NCBI GenBank assembly: GCA_025920305.1
Contig: JAPDMB010000001.1
Span: 1-64,000 of the forward strand
Direction: 5' to 3'
From: Candidatus Parvarchaeota archaeon
Lineage (GTDB): Archaea > Nanobdellota > Nanobdellia > Parvarchaeales > Parvarchaeaceae
Length of the DNA: 64,000 bases
Part shown: piece by piece, positions 33,573-42,303 of the stretch
Layout: every line of letters starts with the position of its first letter
Position numbering within the stretch: the first letter of the stretch is position 1
Notes under the pieces: generated by a model
Database searches by the model: none
Seen by the model: the letters and a program-made list of their open reading frames with translations, nothing else
What the model was told of the DNA's origin: nothing
Made by a program: the position numbers and the translations under genes

Positions 33573-34907
33573 ATGATAAAGATAACAGCTTTGGGCGGAT
33601 ACAGTAAGATAGGCAAGAATATGACAGCCATAGACATAGATGGCGAGATAGTTATAACGGACATGGGCGCCGACATGGAGAGACTTGTTGATTTTCAAGA
33701 GGATTCTAAGACCATCACTGCGAAGGATTCAAGCAAGCTTATAGAAAGCGGTATAATACCAGATGATAGGGAATTCTTTGAAAAAGAAGGGAAAAAGGTG
33801 AAGGCCATAGTCATAGGGCACGGGCACCTTGACCATATTTGGGCTGTGCCTTTTCTAGCCGCTAAATATAAATGCCCAGTCATAACGACTTTATTTACAT
33901 CCAAGATATTGACCCATCTGATGACGGATTATAACAGCTTTAACTTGAAGATCGTCAGACTAATCGAAGGGAACCTGTTCAAGATATCAGACAAGATCAG
34001 CATCGAGCTTGTCCATATAACTCATTCTATACCAAATAGTACTTTGATCGTTATACATACCCCTTATGGGGCGGTGATATATGCCAATGACTGGAAATTT
34101 GACAATTATCCGACGCTCGGGAAGAAACCAAACTATGAGAGACTGGAGGAGATAAGCAAGAAAGGGATAGCAGCGGTCATCTCCGACTCTACAAGGATAG
34201 ACTATGACGGTTATTCGTTCTCGGAAAGCGTCGCGAAAATAATGCTCGAAGACGTTATAAGGAAGAGCCTTAAGCATAAAACTATATTCGTTACCACCTT
34301 CTCTTCGCATATAGCGAGGATAAGGAACATAATCGAGGTCGCAAACAGATTTAACAGGCAGGTTATGATATTTGGAAGGAGCATGGACCTTTACATAGAA
34401 TCAGCTATATCCGCAAATATAGTGGACAAAAAGATGTTTCCGAAGGTATATAAAGCGTTTCCGCTGGTAAATAGGGCGTTGAGGGTTGTAAATGAGAATC
34501 CAGGCAAGTATCTTATAATATGTACTGGCCATCAGGGCGAGCCGAACTCCTTTTTGAGGAGGTTGTCTGCAGAAGAGTATAACTATAAGGTTTCTAGTGA
34601 GGATGCCATAATATTCTCGTCTGAGACAATCCCGACACCTGTAAATATAGCAAACAAAAACATTCTGAAGAAAGGTCTGTTAGAGAAAGGCGCTTACATC
34701 GTCGAAAATGTCCACGTATCTGGCCATGCATACAAGAATGACCACAGAAACTTCATAAAGATGCTTATGCCGAAGCATTATATACCATCCCATGGCGGTA
34801 TAGACAAAATAAGCGTCGGCATATCCTTAAGCAGAGAGTTCGGGTACGAGCTTGGGAAGACCTCGCATATACTTCTGGACAACCAAGAACTCGAATTGAA
34901 CGTGTGA
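33573..34907 (+). CDS. rnj: Ribonuclease J (archaeal beta-CASP family)
   Basis: This 5'-3' exoribonuclease has a metallo-beta-lactamase domain with HGHLDH (motif II), then ITHSIPNS and ANDWKFD. The beta-CASP insert carries SDSTR, TTFSSHIARI and CTGHQGEPNSFLRR. The last motifs are VSGHA and IPSHGG. In 444 residues it has the length of archaeal aRNase J. A strong Shine-Dalgarno precedes the ATG by 5 bases, and a hairpin precedes that, a possible point of autoregulation. Confidence 0.93.
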   Translation: MIKITALGGYSKIGKNMTAIDIDGEIVITDMGADMERLVDFQEDSKTITAKDSSKLIESGIIPDDREFFEKEGKKVKAIVIGHGHLDHIWAVPFLAAKYKCPVITTLFTSKILTHLMTDYNSFNLKIVRLIEGNLFKISDKISIELVHITHSIPNSTLIVIHTPYGAVIYANDWKFDNYPTLGKKPNYERLEEISKKGIAAVISDSTRIDYDGYSFSESVAKIMLEDVIRKSLKHKTIFVTTFSSHIARIRNIIEVANRFNRQVMIFGRSMDLYIESAISANIVDKKMFPKVYKAFPLVNRALRVVNENPGKYLIICTGHQGEPNSFLRRLSAEEYNYKVSSEDAIIFSSETIPTPVNIANKNILKKGLLEKGAYIVENVHVSGHAYKNDHRNFIKMLMPKHYIPSHGGIDKISVGISLSREFGYELGKTSHILLDNQELELNV

Positions 34908-34971
34908 GTATGCTCTTAATCTAGCGTCATACCGCATAAAGGTTAAATTTGAGAGCATTCTCAGGTTTTAG

Positions 34972-37296
34972 ATGGGCGAGATTAAGAACTGGGGCAGTGA
35001 TTCAGAATTGAAGGTGCTCGATAGATGGAAAAAAGAAGAGAAGTCTAATTTTTCCATCGACTCAAAGAAGCCTTATTTCGGTATGGATACCCCTCCCCCG
35101 TATACTTCTGGAAGGCCCTGGCATCTAGGTGCAGCAGCGCATTACTCTAAAATAGATATGATAGGCAGAGCTGCTAGGATGCTGGGATATAACGTTCTAT
35201 TCCCAATCGGTATGGATAGAAATGGGATACCTGTTGAAAAATACGTCGAGAAGAGATATAATATTAAGATACAGGAGACTGAAAGAGCGAAGTTCTTGAA
35301 GTTATGTCAGAGCGCACTCGATGAGTTAGAGAAGGAGATGGTCGGTATCCTGGAGCGGCTTGGTTATTCCGGAGACATGAAGAATATGTACAGGACAGAT
35401 TCCGAGGAATACAGGAGATTTACACAAGCCACATTTATAGATCTATGGAAGAGAGGTCTGGTCTATAGGGGCACAAGACCTAGCAACTACTGTTCGGACT
35501 GCAATACTACGATAGCAGACGCTGAGATAATCTATAAAGATGTGCCTTCAAAATTGGTATATATCAAGTTTAAACTTAAAGGCGCAGACGAATCCATAGT
35601 AATAGCTACTACTAGGCCGGAGATGCTGGCTGCCTGCGAAGCTGTAATAGTGAATCCGAGCGACAGCAGGTATAGAAATCTGACTGGAAAGACCGTTATC
35701 ACCCCTATATATGGCAAAGAGGTTCCCATAGTCGCAGATGAGTCGGCGGATAAAGAATACGGCTCAGGAGCTGAGATGCTGTGTACGTATGGGGATTATA
35801 ATGATATCCTCTTATCCAGAAAATTGAAAGTAAAAGAAACTATAATCATAAATGATAAAGGCAGGATGACAGATTCAGCCGGTGAACTGCTGAGCGGCTT
35901 GACTGTTAATGACGCCAGGAAGAAGATGATAGAAACTTTGGAAAGAGAGGGATATATCGATAAGATAGTGGATATAATGCATCGTTCTCCTTTTTGTGAG
36001 AGAAGTAACACTTTAATAGAGATCATACCGATGGATGAATATTATGTAAAGGTGGTGGATTTCAAGCCGAAATTGCTCGAGCTTGCTAATCAAATCGATT
36101 TTGTCCCAGATAGAAGCAGGCAGCTGCTTCTTAATTGGATAGATACCGCTATGGATTGGCCTATATCAAGGAGGAGGTTTTACGGCACGGAGATACCTAT
36201 ATGGTACTGTAAGAATTGCGGAGAACCATACGTGCCGGAACCAGGCAGATACTACAGGCCATGGCTTGAAGACCCACCTGCCGGCGCTGTATGTAAAAAA
36301 TGCGGCGGCACAGAATTCATCGGAGACACACGAACGTTTGATACATGGGTGGATTCAAGCATAACCCCGCTGTATGTGACTAGATATCTTATAGACGAAA
36401 AGTTCAATTCTATAACTTACCCTCTTACGATAAGGACGCAGGGATTAGACATAGTCAGGACATGGCTTTTTTATAGCCTCCTTAGAGGTTACCAGTTGAC
36501 GAATAAAGCGCCGTGGAAGACTGTATGGATAGATGGAGTAGGCTTGGATGAACACGGGGAAAAGATGTCTAAGAGTAAGGGCAATGTGCTGGATCCGGTC
36601 CCTATAATCGAGAAATATGGGGCAGACGCATTTAGGTTCTGGGCGGCATCAGAGGCATCTCCCGGAAGCAATATGCTTTTCTCGGAGAAGAAACTGCAAG
36701 GCGCATCCAAATTTTTAAATAAAGTCTTGAACATATCGAATTTTATCAGCTTGTTCAAATTTGAAAATGATATAAAAGAAGCTGAGCTTCTACCCACAGA
36801 TAAATGGATACTAGCCAACCTGTCGAAGCTTACGGATAAGGTGGTCTCTGCTTACAGGTCCTTTGATTTATTCACCTCCTCGAATAGCATCAGAGAGTTC
36901 ATTTGGAATATATTTGCACCGCATTACTTAGAGATGATAAAGGCCAGGGTTTATGGAAGCGGCTTCTCTAAATCCGAGAGAGATTCAGCGATTTATACAC
37001 TTCATAAGGTGTTCAAGGTCTTGTTGCTCTTGCTATCGCCAATAACCCCGTTCATAACGGATGAACTATGGAATAGGGAGTATGGTGAGACTATAAGTTC
37101 CAAAGTCCTTCCGGAGACGAGCGGAATCGAGGAGAGTTATCTTTCTCTCAATGAAGCTATAATATCCTTCAACACGAAGATCTGGAAGGAGAAGAAATCC
37201 GCCGGTAAATCGCTTAGAGACAGTATCTCTATAACTCTACCCGATGAATTGAAGCCGTTTGAGAAGGATCTGATCTCTATGCATAATATAATCTGA
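34972..37296 (+). CDS. valS: Valyl-tRNA synthetase
   Basis: This class I synthetase of 774 residues opens with TPPPYTSGRPWHLGAAAHYS, the HIGH-type site in the archaeal ValRS form (HLGA in place of HxGH). The editing domain includes VIATTRPEMLAACEAV. DTWVDSSITPLY and EKMSKSKGNVLDP give the synthetic core and the KMSKS loop. WYCKNCGEP with CKKCGG supplies a zinc site. The anticodon domain is present but short, so the protein is smaller than bacterial ValRS. It is followed by the ubiquitin-like gene 1 base later. Confidence 0.93.
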   Translation: MGEIKNWGSDSELKVLDRWKKEEKSNFSIDSKKPYFGMDTPPPYTSGRPWHLGAAAHYSKIDMIGRAARMLGYNVLFPIGMDRNGIPVEKYVEKRYNIKIQETERAKFLKLCQSALDELEKEMVGILERLGYSGDMKNMYRTDSEEYRRFTQATFIDLWKRGLVYRGTRPSNYCSDCNTTIADAEIIYKDVPSKLVYIKFKLKGADESIVIATTRPEMLAACEAVIVNPSDSRYRNLTGKTVITPIYGKEVPIVADESADKEYGSGAEMLCTYGDYNDILLSRKLKVKETIIINDKGRMTDSAGELLSGLTVNDARKKMIETLEREGYIDKIVDIMHRSPFCERSNTLIEIIPMDEYYVKVVDFKPKLLELANQIDFVPDRSRQLLLNWIDTAMDWPISRRRFYGTEIPIWYCKNCGEPYVPEPGRYYRPWLEDPPAGAVCKKCGGTEFIGDTRTFDTWVDSSITPLYVTRYLIDEKFNSITYPLTIRTQGLDIVRTWLFYSLLRGYQLTNKAPWKTVWIDGVGLDEHGEKMSKSKGNVLDPVPIIEKYGADAFRFWAASEASPGSNMLFSEKKLQGASKFLNKVLNISNFISLFKFENDIKEAELLPTDKWILANLSKLTDKVVSAYRSFDLFTSSNSIREFIWNIFAPHYLEMIKARVYGSGFSKSERDSAIYTLHKVFKVLLLLLSPITPFITDELWNREYGETISSKVLPETSGIEESYLSLNEAIISFNTKIWKEKKSAGKSLRDSISITLPDELKPFEKDLISMHNII

Positions 37297-37297
37297 T

Positions 37298-37504
37298 ATG
37301 GTCAAGGTTAAGGTAAGAAACATAAATTTTGGGGAGAAGGAAGTGGACATTAAATCTGGCGCTGTGTCGGAGATAATGGATGCACTCGGGAAGAACGATG
37401 ATTCTGTTATATTTGTGGACGAAGAAGGCAAAATATACACATCGGATGTGGTCGTAGAGGATGGAAAGGCCCTTAATATGATCGAAGTCTTCTCTGGAGG
37501 ATGA
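37298..37504 (+). CDS. Ubiquitin-like sulfur carrier (MoaD/ThiS/SAMP-type)
   Basis: This 68-residue beta-grasp protein ends in GG (EVFSGG), the C-terminus that is adenylated and thiocarboxylated in sulfur carriers. Short length and the VVVEDGKALNMIE strand pattern fit MoaD/ThiS/Urm1-like proteins. It lies 1 base after valS and 3 bases before a TtuA homologue. Together they would form a two-gene tRNA 2-thiolation unit like TtuB-TtuA; an E1-like activator is not in the window. Confidence 0.82.
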   Translation: MVKVKVRNINFGEKEVDIKSGAVSEIMDALGKNDDSVIFVDEEGKIYTSDVVVEDGKALNMIEVFSGG

Positions 37505-37507
37505 ACT

Positions 37508-38416
37508 ATGTTCTGTCAGATATGCGGTAAGGAAGCGGTCATATCGTCTGCCAGCGGTACGTTCTGCAGGGAGCATTTCCTGGACTATTTTGAGGATGCT
37601 GTTTTAGAGACCATCTCCAAGTACAGCCTCATAAATCCGCATGAGAAGATCGTAGTTGCGAATTCTGGAGGGAAGGATTCTCTGTCCTTGCTTTACGTGC
37701 TGAATAAATTCTTTAGAAATACAAACGACATACTGTCTGTGACTATAGATGAAGGAATCAAAGGCTATAGAGATAAGACGATAGACATAATGAAACATTA
37801 TTGCGAGGCATGGGGTATAAAGTATAAAATATACTCTTATAAGGATTTCACAGAAAAGAGCATGGATGAGCTTACGAAGATAAGGCACGGTATACCATGT
37901 TCGTACTGCGGAACATTGAGGAGGTACCTGCTCAACAAAGCTGCACTTGAAAACAATGCGGACAAGATGGCGACAGCGCATAACCTTGACGATGAAGCTG
38001 AGAGCGTCCTAATGAACTTGATACAAAATGACAATAGTCGATTTTTGAGGATCGGTGCGAACGTAGGGTTTGTAAACGACGATAAATTCATCCCCAGGAT
38101 AAAACCGCTTATGTTTATAAGTGAAAAGGAGACTATGATGTACTCTATAATGATGGGCATAAATGCTATCCACTCTGAATGCCCTTATGCAAAGTTCGGG
38201 ATACGTAGTACGGTATCGGAGATAGTGAAGGAGATAGAGACTTCACATCGAGGTGGAAAGAGAAATATCGTGGAATGCGCGCTGACAGTTGCAAACAGCT
38301 TAAGAGGCGTCGCAGAGCGCAGAGAACTGAATAGGTGCCGCATATGCGGAGCGCCATCATCTAAAGAAGTATGTGAAGCTTGTTCAATAAAATTGTCTTT
38401 AAAGATCAGTATATAG
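37508..38416 (+). CDS. ttuA: tRNA 2-thiouridine synthesis protein TtuA/Ncs6
   Basis: This 302-residue PP-loop enzyme adenylates and thiolates a tRNA uridine (U54 or the wobble U34). It has an N-terminal zinc finger (CQICG, C-x-x-H), the PP-loop VVANSGGKDSLSLLYV, the cluster cysteines in IPCSYCGTLRR and HSECPYA, ATAHNLDDEAES, and a C-terminal zinc finger CRICG/CEAC. All elements of the 4Fe-4S TtuA type are present. The adjacent ubiquitin-like protein is its likely sulfur donor. Confidence 0.92.
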   Translation: MFCQICGKEAVISSASGTFCREHFLDYFEDAVLETISKYSLINPHEKIVVANSGGKDSLSLLYVLNKFFRNTNDILSVTIDEGIKGYRDKTIDIMKHYCEAWGIKYKIYSYKDFTEKSMDELTKIRHGIPCSYCGTLRRYLLNKAALENNADKMATAHNLDDEAESVLMNLIQNDNSRFLRIGANVGFVNDDKFIPRIKPLMFISEKETMMYSIMMGINAIHSECPYAKFGIRSTVSEIVKEIETSHRGGKRNIVECALTVANSLRGVAERRELNRCRICGAPSSKEVCEACSIKLSLKISI

Positions 38417-38476
38417 AAATTAGTTCTGGAGCTCAGCAATTAAATCTTTAAATATCAAAATAATTAATATACTTAA

Positions 38477-39724
38477 ATGGCAGATTTAGCATATATCAAT
38501 GTTTCTCAGAATTACGATGATTACAAAAGAAGTGTAGACGCATTCAATTTATCCCTGCATTCGATTGTCTCTGAGATCTATAATCAGCTTCGCACACTGG
38601 CTGATTCAGTTTCAAGCACGAATAATATAATTAAGGACTATGGTGATAGGATCTCAAGACTGAATGCAGATACCGGCCGACTTGATGCCCAGTTGAAGCA
38701 GGTGTTTCAGACGATATACACGCTATCAAACAGCGTGAATAACCTTAATAAATCGACATCAGGCGCAATATCTGGGCTTTCTTCAGCTATAGATGGCGTA
38801 GATGCAAAGCTGACGAAACTTTCAGATACAACTCTGAAATCAATCCCATCTATAAATGAACTTATAGAGCAGATCAACACCTTAAAAGAGGGCTATAAGA
38901 CCATTACGACCATAAGTTCTAGCTTCAATGATCTTGCTAAGAATGTCAATGCTGCGATTTCAAATCAGAATTCTGCTATAAACGACTTGAATTCTAGGAT
39001 GACGAAACTTTCGGACACAGTTGTAAATTCTATACCATCATTGAACGGGGCGGTAGAGGAAATAGATAACGTAAAAAGAGATCTTTCAGGCGTGAAGAAT
39101 GAGATAAAAACAGTGGTCGACTCAGTTAATTCCCTTAATGTGCAGACGAACGGCTTCCAGTTGAAGTTGGATTCAATCGGCTCAGAGTTCGCCAACATAG
39201 AGAAGAACATATCTGATTTACATAAATCTTCATTAGATTTTATAAATACAAGTAAGGGGATCATGTCAGCGTTCTCGAGCGCGGACATGGAGAATATAAT
39301 GACCTCAATAAAAATGCTAACAGATAAACTGGAATCGACTGTCGCTCAGGTGAATAAACTTTCTGACGATAATATATCTATTAGAAAGGATTTAAGTGGC
39401 ATATCTAGTAAGATGTCTGATTTGAGCGTCCTAAAGAACTCAAATAAGATCCTAGAGGAAGCCGTGAGCACAGCGAAAACTATAAGCGACGCAGAAAGCA
39501 GGATAAACAGCATAAGTTCAAAGACCGAGCTCATATTCAATCAGGTAACAGAGTCCGCGGGTAAGTTCACGCAGTTCGATGATAAGCTGAACGATTTAAG
39601 CAGAAAGATTTTCGAGCTTGGAAAGGAGATAGATAGACTGAAGACCGCTCTGCCGATGTTTGCTACTAAGGATGATATTCTTGCATTGAATAAAAAAATA
39701 AATGAAAATGTGAAGACAAGTTAA
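38477..39724 (+). CDS. Long coiled-coil protein with internal repeats
   Basis: This 415-residue protein is almost entirely heptad-patterned and rich in S, N, D, L and I, with no membrane helix or globular motif. Two copies of a repeat are clear: DAKLTKLSDTTLKSIPSINE near 114-133 and NSRMTKLSDTVVNSIPSLNG near 174-193. They are spaced by about 60 residues. It resembles cytoskeletal or chemoreceptor-type coiled coils in texture only. It has its own AT-rich promoter (38445-38470), is followed 1 base later by a winged-helix gene, and ftsZ1 is nearby. Confidence 0.7.
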   Translation: MADLAYINVSQNYDDYKRSVDAFNLSLHSIVSEIYNQLRTLADSVSSTNNIIKDYGDRISRLNADTGRLDAQLKQVFQTIYTLSNSVNNLNKSTSGAISGLSSAIDGVDAKLTKLSDTTLKSIPSINELIEQINTLKEGYKTITTISSSFNDLAKNVNAAISNQNSAINDLNSRMTKLSDTVVNSIPSLNGAVEEIDNVKRDLSGVKNEIKTVVDSVNSLNVQTNGFQLKLDSIGSEFANIEKNISDLHKSSLDFINTSKGIMSAFSSADMENIMTSIKMLTDKLESTVAQVNKLSDDNISIRKDLSGISSKMSDLSVLKNSNKILEEAVSTAKTISDAESRINSISSKTELIFNQVTESAGKFTQFDDKLNDLSRKIFELGKEIDRLKTALPMFATKDDILALNKKINENVKTS

Positions 39725-39725
39725 T

Positions 39726-40199
39726 ATGAAGTATGAACTTAAATTTAAAAATAAACTATTCAAGGACAAGCCCCTATATAGGGTTGTCTTAAGTGAATTT
39801 GAGAAACCCACTGCAGATTACTTCTCCAATCTCCGCAGATTCTGCATATCCTTAGGTCTTGTGAATCCAGGGGAGAGCCGCATAGGGATAGTCTACATAC
39901 TTGATATACTGCTTAGATCCAGGAAAGACAAAACCGGCGGCTTAAGCAGTTATGACATAATAAAAAAACTATACAGCAGTAACGTGAAGATAGTCTACGC
40001 AAACATACTTAGAGATCTAAGGAAATTAATAGCCGCAGGTTTAGTAGAGAAGATAGATGGGAACTATAGGATCAAGGAAAACATGGATCTTCCAGAGATT
40101 ATGGATAAGTTCGTCAGACCGTACATCATAGACAGGGTACTGAAGAAAATAGGAGACTACGCTAGCGCCGTAGAGAGAGATATAAAGAAGAAGAGCTAA
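39726..40199 (+). CDS. Winged-helix protein
   Basis: This 157-residue protein has a central winged-helix-like domain: YILDILLRSRKDKTGGLSSY, then YDIIKKLYSS, ANILRDLRKLIAAGLVEKID and a wing DGNYRIKEN. The C-terminal 40 residues form one or two helices that may dimerise. It lies 1 base after the coiled-coil gene, so the two are one transcript. A DNA-binding or chromosome-partner role is possible. The specific family is not recognised. Confidence 0.62.
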   Translation: MKYELKFKNKLFKDKPLYRVVLSEFEKPTADYFSNLRRFCISLGLVNPGESRIGIVYILDILLRSRKDKTGGLSSYDIIKKLYSSNVKIVYANILRDLRKLIAAGLVEKIDGNYRIKENMDLPEIMDKFVRPYIIDRVLKKIGDYASAVERDIKKKS

Positions 40200-40204
40200 T
40201 TTTT

Positions 40205-40528
40205 CTATTTTATCGCCGAAGCTGCCATCAGTAATTTGAATAATTTCTTTCCTTTGTCGGTGAGTTTTATTATCTTCTTGTGTCTGTCATTGGATACCTT
40301 GACTATATCCAGCTTGCTCATTTTGTTCAGTAGTTTTACAATATACGAGTAACTGCAGTCTATCTTCCTGGAGATAATAGCCGCGTAGACATGGTTATCG
40401 TTGAAGTATATCATCTTTAGTATTAGAAAAGGCTTGCTATGTAAAAATAGTCTCTGTACCTGCCCCTTATCTTCACCTACGCCCTTCATAACTAGTTTAG
40501 TTATGCTATCTATTAATACATTTGTCAT
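40205..40528 (-). CDS. Winged-helix transcription regulator (MarR/PadR-like)
   Basis: This 107-residue protein has FLILKMIYFNDNHVYAAII, then CSYSYIVKLLNKMSKLDIVK and a wing SNDRHKKIIKLTDKGKKLF, the standard order of a MarR/ArsR-type winged helix. It is convergent with the preceding winged-helix gene (5-base gap) and divergent from ftsZ1 across a 372-base spacer, so it could regulate ftsZ1 or itself. Confidence 0.72.
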   Translation of the reverse strand: MTNVLIDSITKLVMKGVGEDKGQVQRLFLHSKPFLILKMIYFNDNHVYAAIISRKIDCSYSYIVKLLNKMSKLDIVKVSNDRHKKIIKLTDKGKKLFKLLMAASAIK

Positions 40529-40564
40529 AAATTTATATCCATTATTTTTGTCTGAAACCTCTTA

Positions 40565-40784
40565 AGATAGAATGAAAAATAAACTCATCAGAAGTTTGTG
40601 CAGGGCATGGCAAAGTCCGAAAGGTGTAAAGTTCTTTGTCCTAAGCAATTGTCAGATGCATGACCTAAGAAATATATTGCACTTTACTTCAACAATGCTT
40701 TTAAATAGGGAACTTATAAGTAATATCATTGAAAATGTCTGAATAAATTAAGAAAATCCGAACGTTTTGCAGAACGTTCAGATT
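40565..40784 (+). ncRNA. Candidate untranslated RNA upstream of ftsZ1
   Basis: The 372 bases between 40528 and 40901 have no convincing coding frame. A TATA-like ATTTATAT (40531-40538) on the plus strand could start a transcript near 40565. Inside are a hairpin GGCAAAG/CTTTGTCC with one bulge (40609-40642) and a strong one, AATCCGAACGTT.../AACGTTCAGATT (40755-40784), followed by T4. The latter could also be a bidirectional terminator. Nothing identifies a known RNA family. Confidence 0.3.
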
Positions 40785-40845
40785 TTAAGCAGACTGTAAG
40801 CGAAATTTGGCGCATCACTTACTTTTCTTAATAAAATAATAAGGA

Positions 40846-40896
40846 ATAACTAGAATATAAACCTTTCGGTTTACATTTTAGTTATTAAAAGGAGGG
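40846..40896 (+). promoter_or_regulatory. ftsZ1 leader: nested inverted repeat and Shine-Dalgarno
   Basis: ATAACTA (40846-40852) pairs with TAGTTAT (40879-40885), and inside it TAAACC (40858-40863) pairs with GGTTTA (40868-40873) around TTTC. The outer arms overlap an AT-rich promoter-like stretch. The strong Shine-Dalgarno AAGGAGGG (40889-40896) follows at once, four bases before the ATG. The structure could be a protein operator or an RNA hairpin controlling access to the ribosome site. Confidence 0.55.
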
Positions 40897-40900
40897 AAAA

Positions 40901-41986
40901 ATGGTAATGGATATTTTGGTGGAAAGTGCTTTACGAGCCGGTAAAGAGCAGATTTCGTCTGAAGATGCGCTCTTCAATCAAGCGCAGATAAAAGTTATTG
41001 GAATCGGCGGTGCAGGGAATAATATGGCCTCATGGCTTCATAAAAAAGGAGTAAAGGGAGCGGAGATAGTGATAGCTAACACTGATCAGGTGCAGTTGAA
41101 CTCTAGGACAGCAGATAAGAAACTGCTCATCGGGAAGGAGACCACAAGAGGATTGGGCGCCGGCGGGTTCCCTGAGAAGGGGAAACAAGCTGCAGAGGAG
41201 TCCGCTCAGTCCATAAAGGACTCTTTGAGAGGCAGTGACCTTGTATTTATATGCGCCGGACTTGGCGGCGGAACTGGCACTGGCGGTGCGCCAGTTGTAG
41301 CTAAGATCGCAAAGGAACTTGGTGCTATAGTTATAAGCACTGTGACCATGCCTTTCAAGACCGAGAGGAAGCGGGTGGAGAACGCTGAAATGGGGCTCCA
41401 GGAGCTCAGGAACGTATCTGATACCGTGATAGTGATAGACAATAACAGACTCGTCAACTTTGCCGGTAATCTGCCCATAGACCAGGCTTTCAACATAGCC
41501 AATGAAGTCGTGGCTACAATGATAAAAGGGATAGTTGAGACTATTGCTATACCTTCTCTCGTCAACCTGGATTTCGCCGATATAAAGGCGATAATGAACA
41601 AAGGCGGTGTTTCTGTGATAGGTATAGGAGAGACAGACGCTTCTGATTCAAGGGTCGCAGAGGTGGTCAAGCGTGCGCTTAACAACCCACTTTTGGATGT
41701 AAGCTACAAAGGCGCTAAGGGCGCATTGATACATATAACCGGCGGACCAGACATGACCTTGTCAGAGGTCAATGAGATCGGAGAGCTAGCCACCCAATCG
41801 CTGGATTCCGATGCGATTGTGATCTGGGGTGCTAGGGTGGATGAATCATTCTCAGGCAAGCTGAGGGTGATGACAATCGTGACTGGAGTAAGTTCGCCTT
41901 ACCTATTGGGCCCGGAGGACACAGCGGTCATCTCTAAGACGAGCTCGGCTATAAGCAAAGAGCTTGGCATAGAGATACTAAAGTAA
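40901..41986 (+). CDS. ftsZ1: Cell division protein FtsZ (first copy)
   Basis: FtsZ is the tubulin-like GTPase of the division ring. The 361-residue protein has IKVIGIGGAGNNMAS, the signature GLGGGTGTGGAPVVAK, the T7-loop Asp in NLDFADIKAIMNKGG and the C-terminal beta domain. An N-terminal extension of about 30 residues precedes the core. A second ATG at 40907 is possible. Archaea commonly have FtsZ1 and FtsZ2 acting in succession; which subfamily each copy here belongs to is not determined. Confidence 0.96.
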   Translation: MVMDILVESALRAGKEQISSEDALFNQAQIKVIGIGGAGNNMASWLHKKGVKGAEIVIANTDQVQLNSRTADKKLLIGKETTRGLGAGGFPEKGKQAAEESAQSIKDSLRGSDLVFICAGLGGGTGTGGAPVVAKIAKELGAIVISTVTMPFKTERKRVENAEMGLQELRNVSDTVIVIDNNRLVNFAGNLPIDQAFNIANEVVATMIKGIVETIAIPSLVNLDFADIKAIMNKGGVSVIGIGETDASDSRVAEVVKRALNNPLLDVSYKGAKGALIHITGGPDMTLSEVNEIGELATQSLDSDAIVIWGARVDESFSGKLRVMTIVTGVSSPYLLGPEDTAVISKTSSAISKELGIEILK

Positions 41987-41999
41987 AACTTGTTGGCAT

Positions 42000-42075
42000 G
42001 CAGCCCGTCTCTTTTCGGGCTGCTTCGCGTTCTTCATGAAATCCCCTACTATGGTTGGGGTAATACCCCAACCAT
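42000..42075 (+). terminator. Two strong hairpins after ftsZ1
   Basis: GCAGCCCG (42000-42007) pairs perfectly with CGGGCTGC (42016-42023) around a pyrimidine loop. A second perfect 10-base stem, ATGGTTGGGG/CCCCAACCAT (42051-42060/42066-42075), has the loop TAATA. They begin 14 bases after the ftsZ1 stop and probably form the mRNA 3' end. The rest of the 317-base gap up to 42303 holds the next two entries. Confidence 0.6.
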
Positions 42076-42097
42076 ATTTAACGAAGCTAGTGGCAAA

Positions 42098-42126
42098 TCC
42101 CAAAATCTTCAGAAGGGGATGAAAGC
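42098..42126 (+). repeat. CCC-loop-GGGGATGAAAG motif
   Basis: TCCC (42098-42101) and GGGGATGAAAGC (42115-42126) flank a short A/T-rich loop. The same GGGATGAAAG tail follows a CCCC/GGGG hairpin at 63001-63029 and a CCC/GCGGG element at 55711-55740. A near-copy (GGATGAAAGC) starts the tnpB relic at 15316. The tail is too short to be certain of common origin. Confidence 0.35.
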
Positions 42127-42227
42127 AAACTAATAAATAGGAGAAAAGATATAATAAAAATATAACAAAAATGAAGATGTAGATGAGGCAGATAAAGTAC
42201 GTCCTCTGCAGGGTGCGGTGAATGCAT

Positions 42228-42269
42228 GAACGCAGGGGAAGCCCATGCCATTTACGGTTAGGGGTGCCA
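42228..42269 (+). mobile_element. Possible TnpB 3'-end/omega-RNA-like remnant
   Basis: GAACGCAGGGGAAGCCCATG (42228-42247) then CCATTTACGGTTAGGGGTGCCA has the order GAAGCCC-stem-loop-GGGGTG seen at the 3' ends of TnpB elements. The stem CCCATGCC/GGTTAGGG carries two internal mismatches, so it would be decayed. The next gene's Shine-Dalgarno (GGAGGG, 42291-42296) follows 22 bases later. This is a weak call by resemblance only. Confidence 0.25.
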
Positions 42270-42303
42270 TATACAGGGTTGTAAACGATAGGAGGGAATT
42301 ACT

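Noticed and set aside
40609..40624. GGCAAAGTCCGAAAGG resembling RNase P RNA region CR-I
   Set aside because: No matching CR-V (ACAGAA-type) or P4 partner lies within 350 bases, so RNase P RNA is not supported.
42000..42130. Possible CRISPR array because of strong hairpins and a GATGAAAG tail
   Set aside because: There are no regularly spaced repeats; each element occurs once at the site.
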